NCBI GenBank assembly: GCA_030632745.1
Contig: DAOVUE010000147.1
Span: forward strand, 1-5,369
Length of the DNA stretch: 5,369 bases
Source of the DNA: Pseudomonadota bacterium
GTDB lineage: Bacteria > Pseudomonadota > Gammaproteobacteria > GRL18
Direction: 5' to 3'
A program made the translations under genes and the position numbers. The notes under the pieces were generated by a model. That model saw only the letters and a program-made list of their open reading frames with translations, ran no database searches and was not told the DNA's origin. Positions 5,346 to 5,369 of this stretch are shown piece after piece; the stretch's first letter is position 1; each line of letters begins with the position of its first letter.

Positions 5346-5369
5346 GACTTCACCCGTAGGGTGGCTACG
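5274..5369. other. Junction: possible end of an inserted element
   Basis: Amidohydrolase-like sequence stops at the codon before 5274. The new sequence begins CCTAGAAAACGCAGTTGCC, which resembles insertion-sequence termini that start CCTAGA, as I recall for the ISEcp1 group of the IS1380 family; this was not verified. One frame over from the amidohydrolase frame, 5251-5369 stays open to the window end; from 5269 it reads LNLENAVAIYCNSLKHCTLR, then FFWNIETSPVGWLR. No transposase or matching second end is visible because the window stops here. Confidence 0.3.
5351..5369. repeat. Two overlapping, mutually exclusive short hairpins
   Basis: CACCC-GTA-GGGTG (5351-5363) and CGTAG-GGTGG-CTACG (5355-5369) share bases, so only one can form at a time. 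They lie just after the amidohydrolase stop. No T run follows within the window, so this is not a clear terminator; it may be the edge of a short dispersed repeat continuing past the window. Confidence 0.35.

Noticed and set aside
5162..5353. Leftward 63-residue frame under the amidohydrolase C-terminus
   Set aside because: It is antisense to the conserved GTDFV region, with no recognisable domain or ribosome binding site.

Overview
The window is AT-rich and gene-dense. It looks like bacterial accessory DNA, probably from a gammaproteobacterium or a related Gram-negative. That guess rests on the Sec/lipobox lipoprotein, the Shine-Dalgarno-led genes and the protein families; no marker gene is present to fix the taxon.

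Layout, left to right. (1) The left edge holds the start of a leftward ribbon-helix-helix antitoxin of the DUF1778/TacA type; its presumed GNAT toxin partner would lie outside the window. Its upstream region carries a perfect 10-bp-arm inverted repeat, a good operator candidate. (2) A leftward two-gene operon follows: a small MerR-type regulator and, 39 bp downstream, a 758-residue VIT + von Willebrand A protein with a complete metal-ion-dependent adhesion site (MIDAS) and no signal peptide. The MerR gene has a palindrome set between -35-like and -10-like elements 19 bp apart, the geometry typical of MerR promoters. (3) A second leftward toxin-antitoxin module lies further upstream: an antitoxin that appears to join a Phd/YefM-like N-terminus to a UPF0175-like C-terminus, coupled through a GTGA overlap to a DUF3368 (PIN-like) toxin. 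One base after the toxin stop comes a third small reading frame that can be followed only by changing frame twice, each time at a 7-base homopolymer. (4) Divergently transcribed to the right is a lipoprotein of the metal-dependent amidohydrolase superfamily. Its catalytic part is intact, but its last 23 codons look unrelated to the family. The change falls at about 5274, where a CCTAGAAAAC sequence begins that may be the end of an inserted element.

How the parts may work together: the regulator and VIT-vWA protein form one transcription unit and may be a self-regulated intracellular function of unknown role. The two toxin-antitoxin modules on either side, the broken small gene and the altered amidohydrolase C-terminus are what one expects of a region reshaped by horizontal transfer. 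I see no tRNA, rRNA, CRISPR array or complete insertion sequence. The only stretch over 300 bases without an intact gene is 2932-3347, which holds the broken reading frame and the MerR promoter region.
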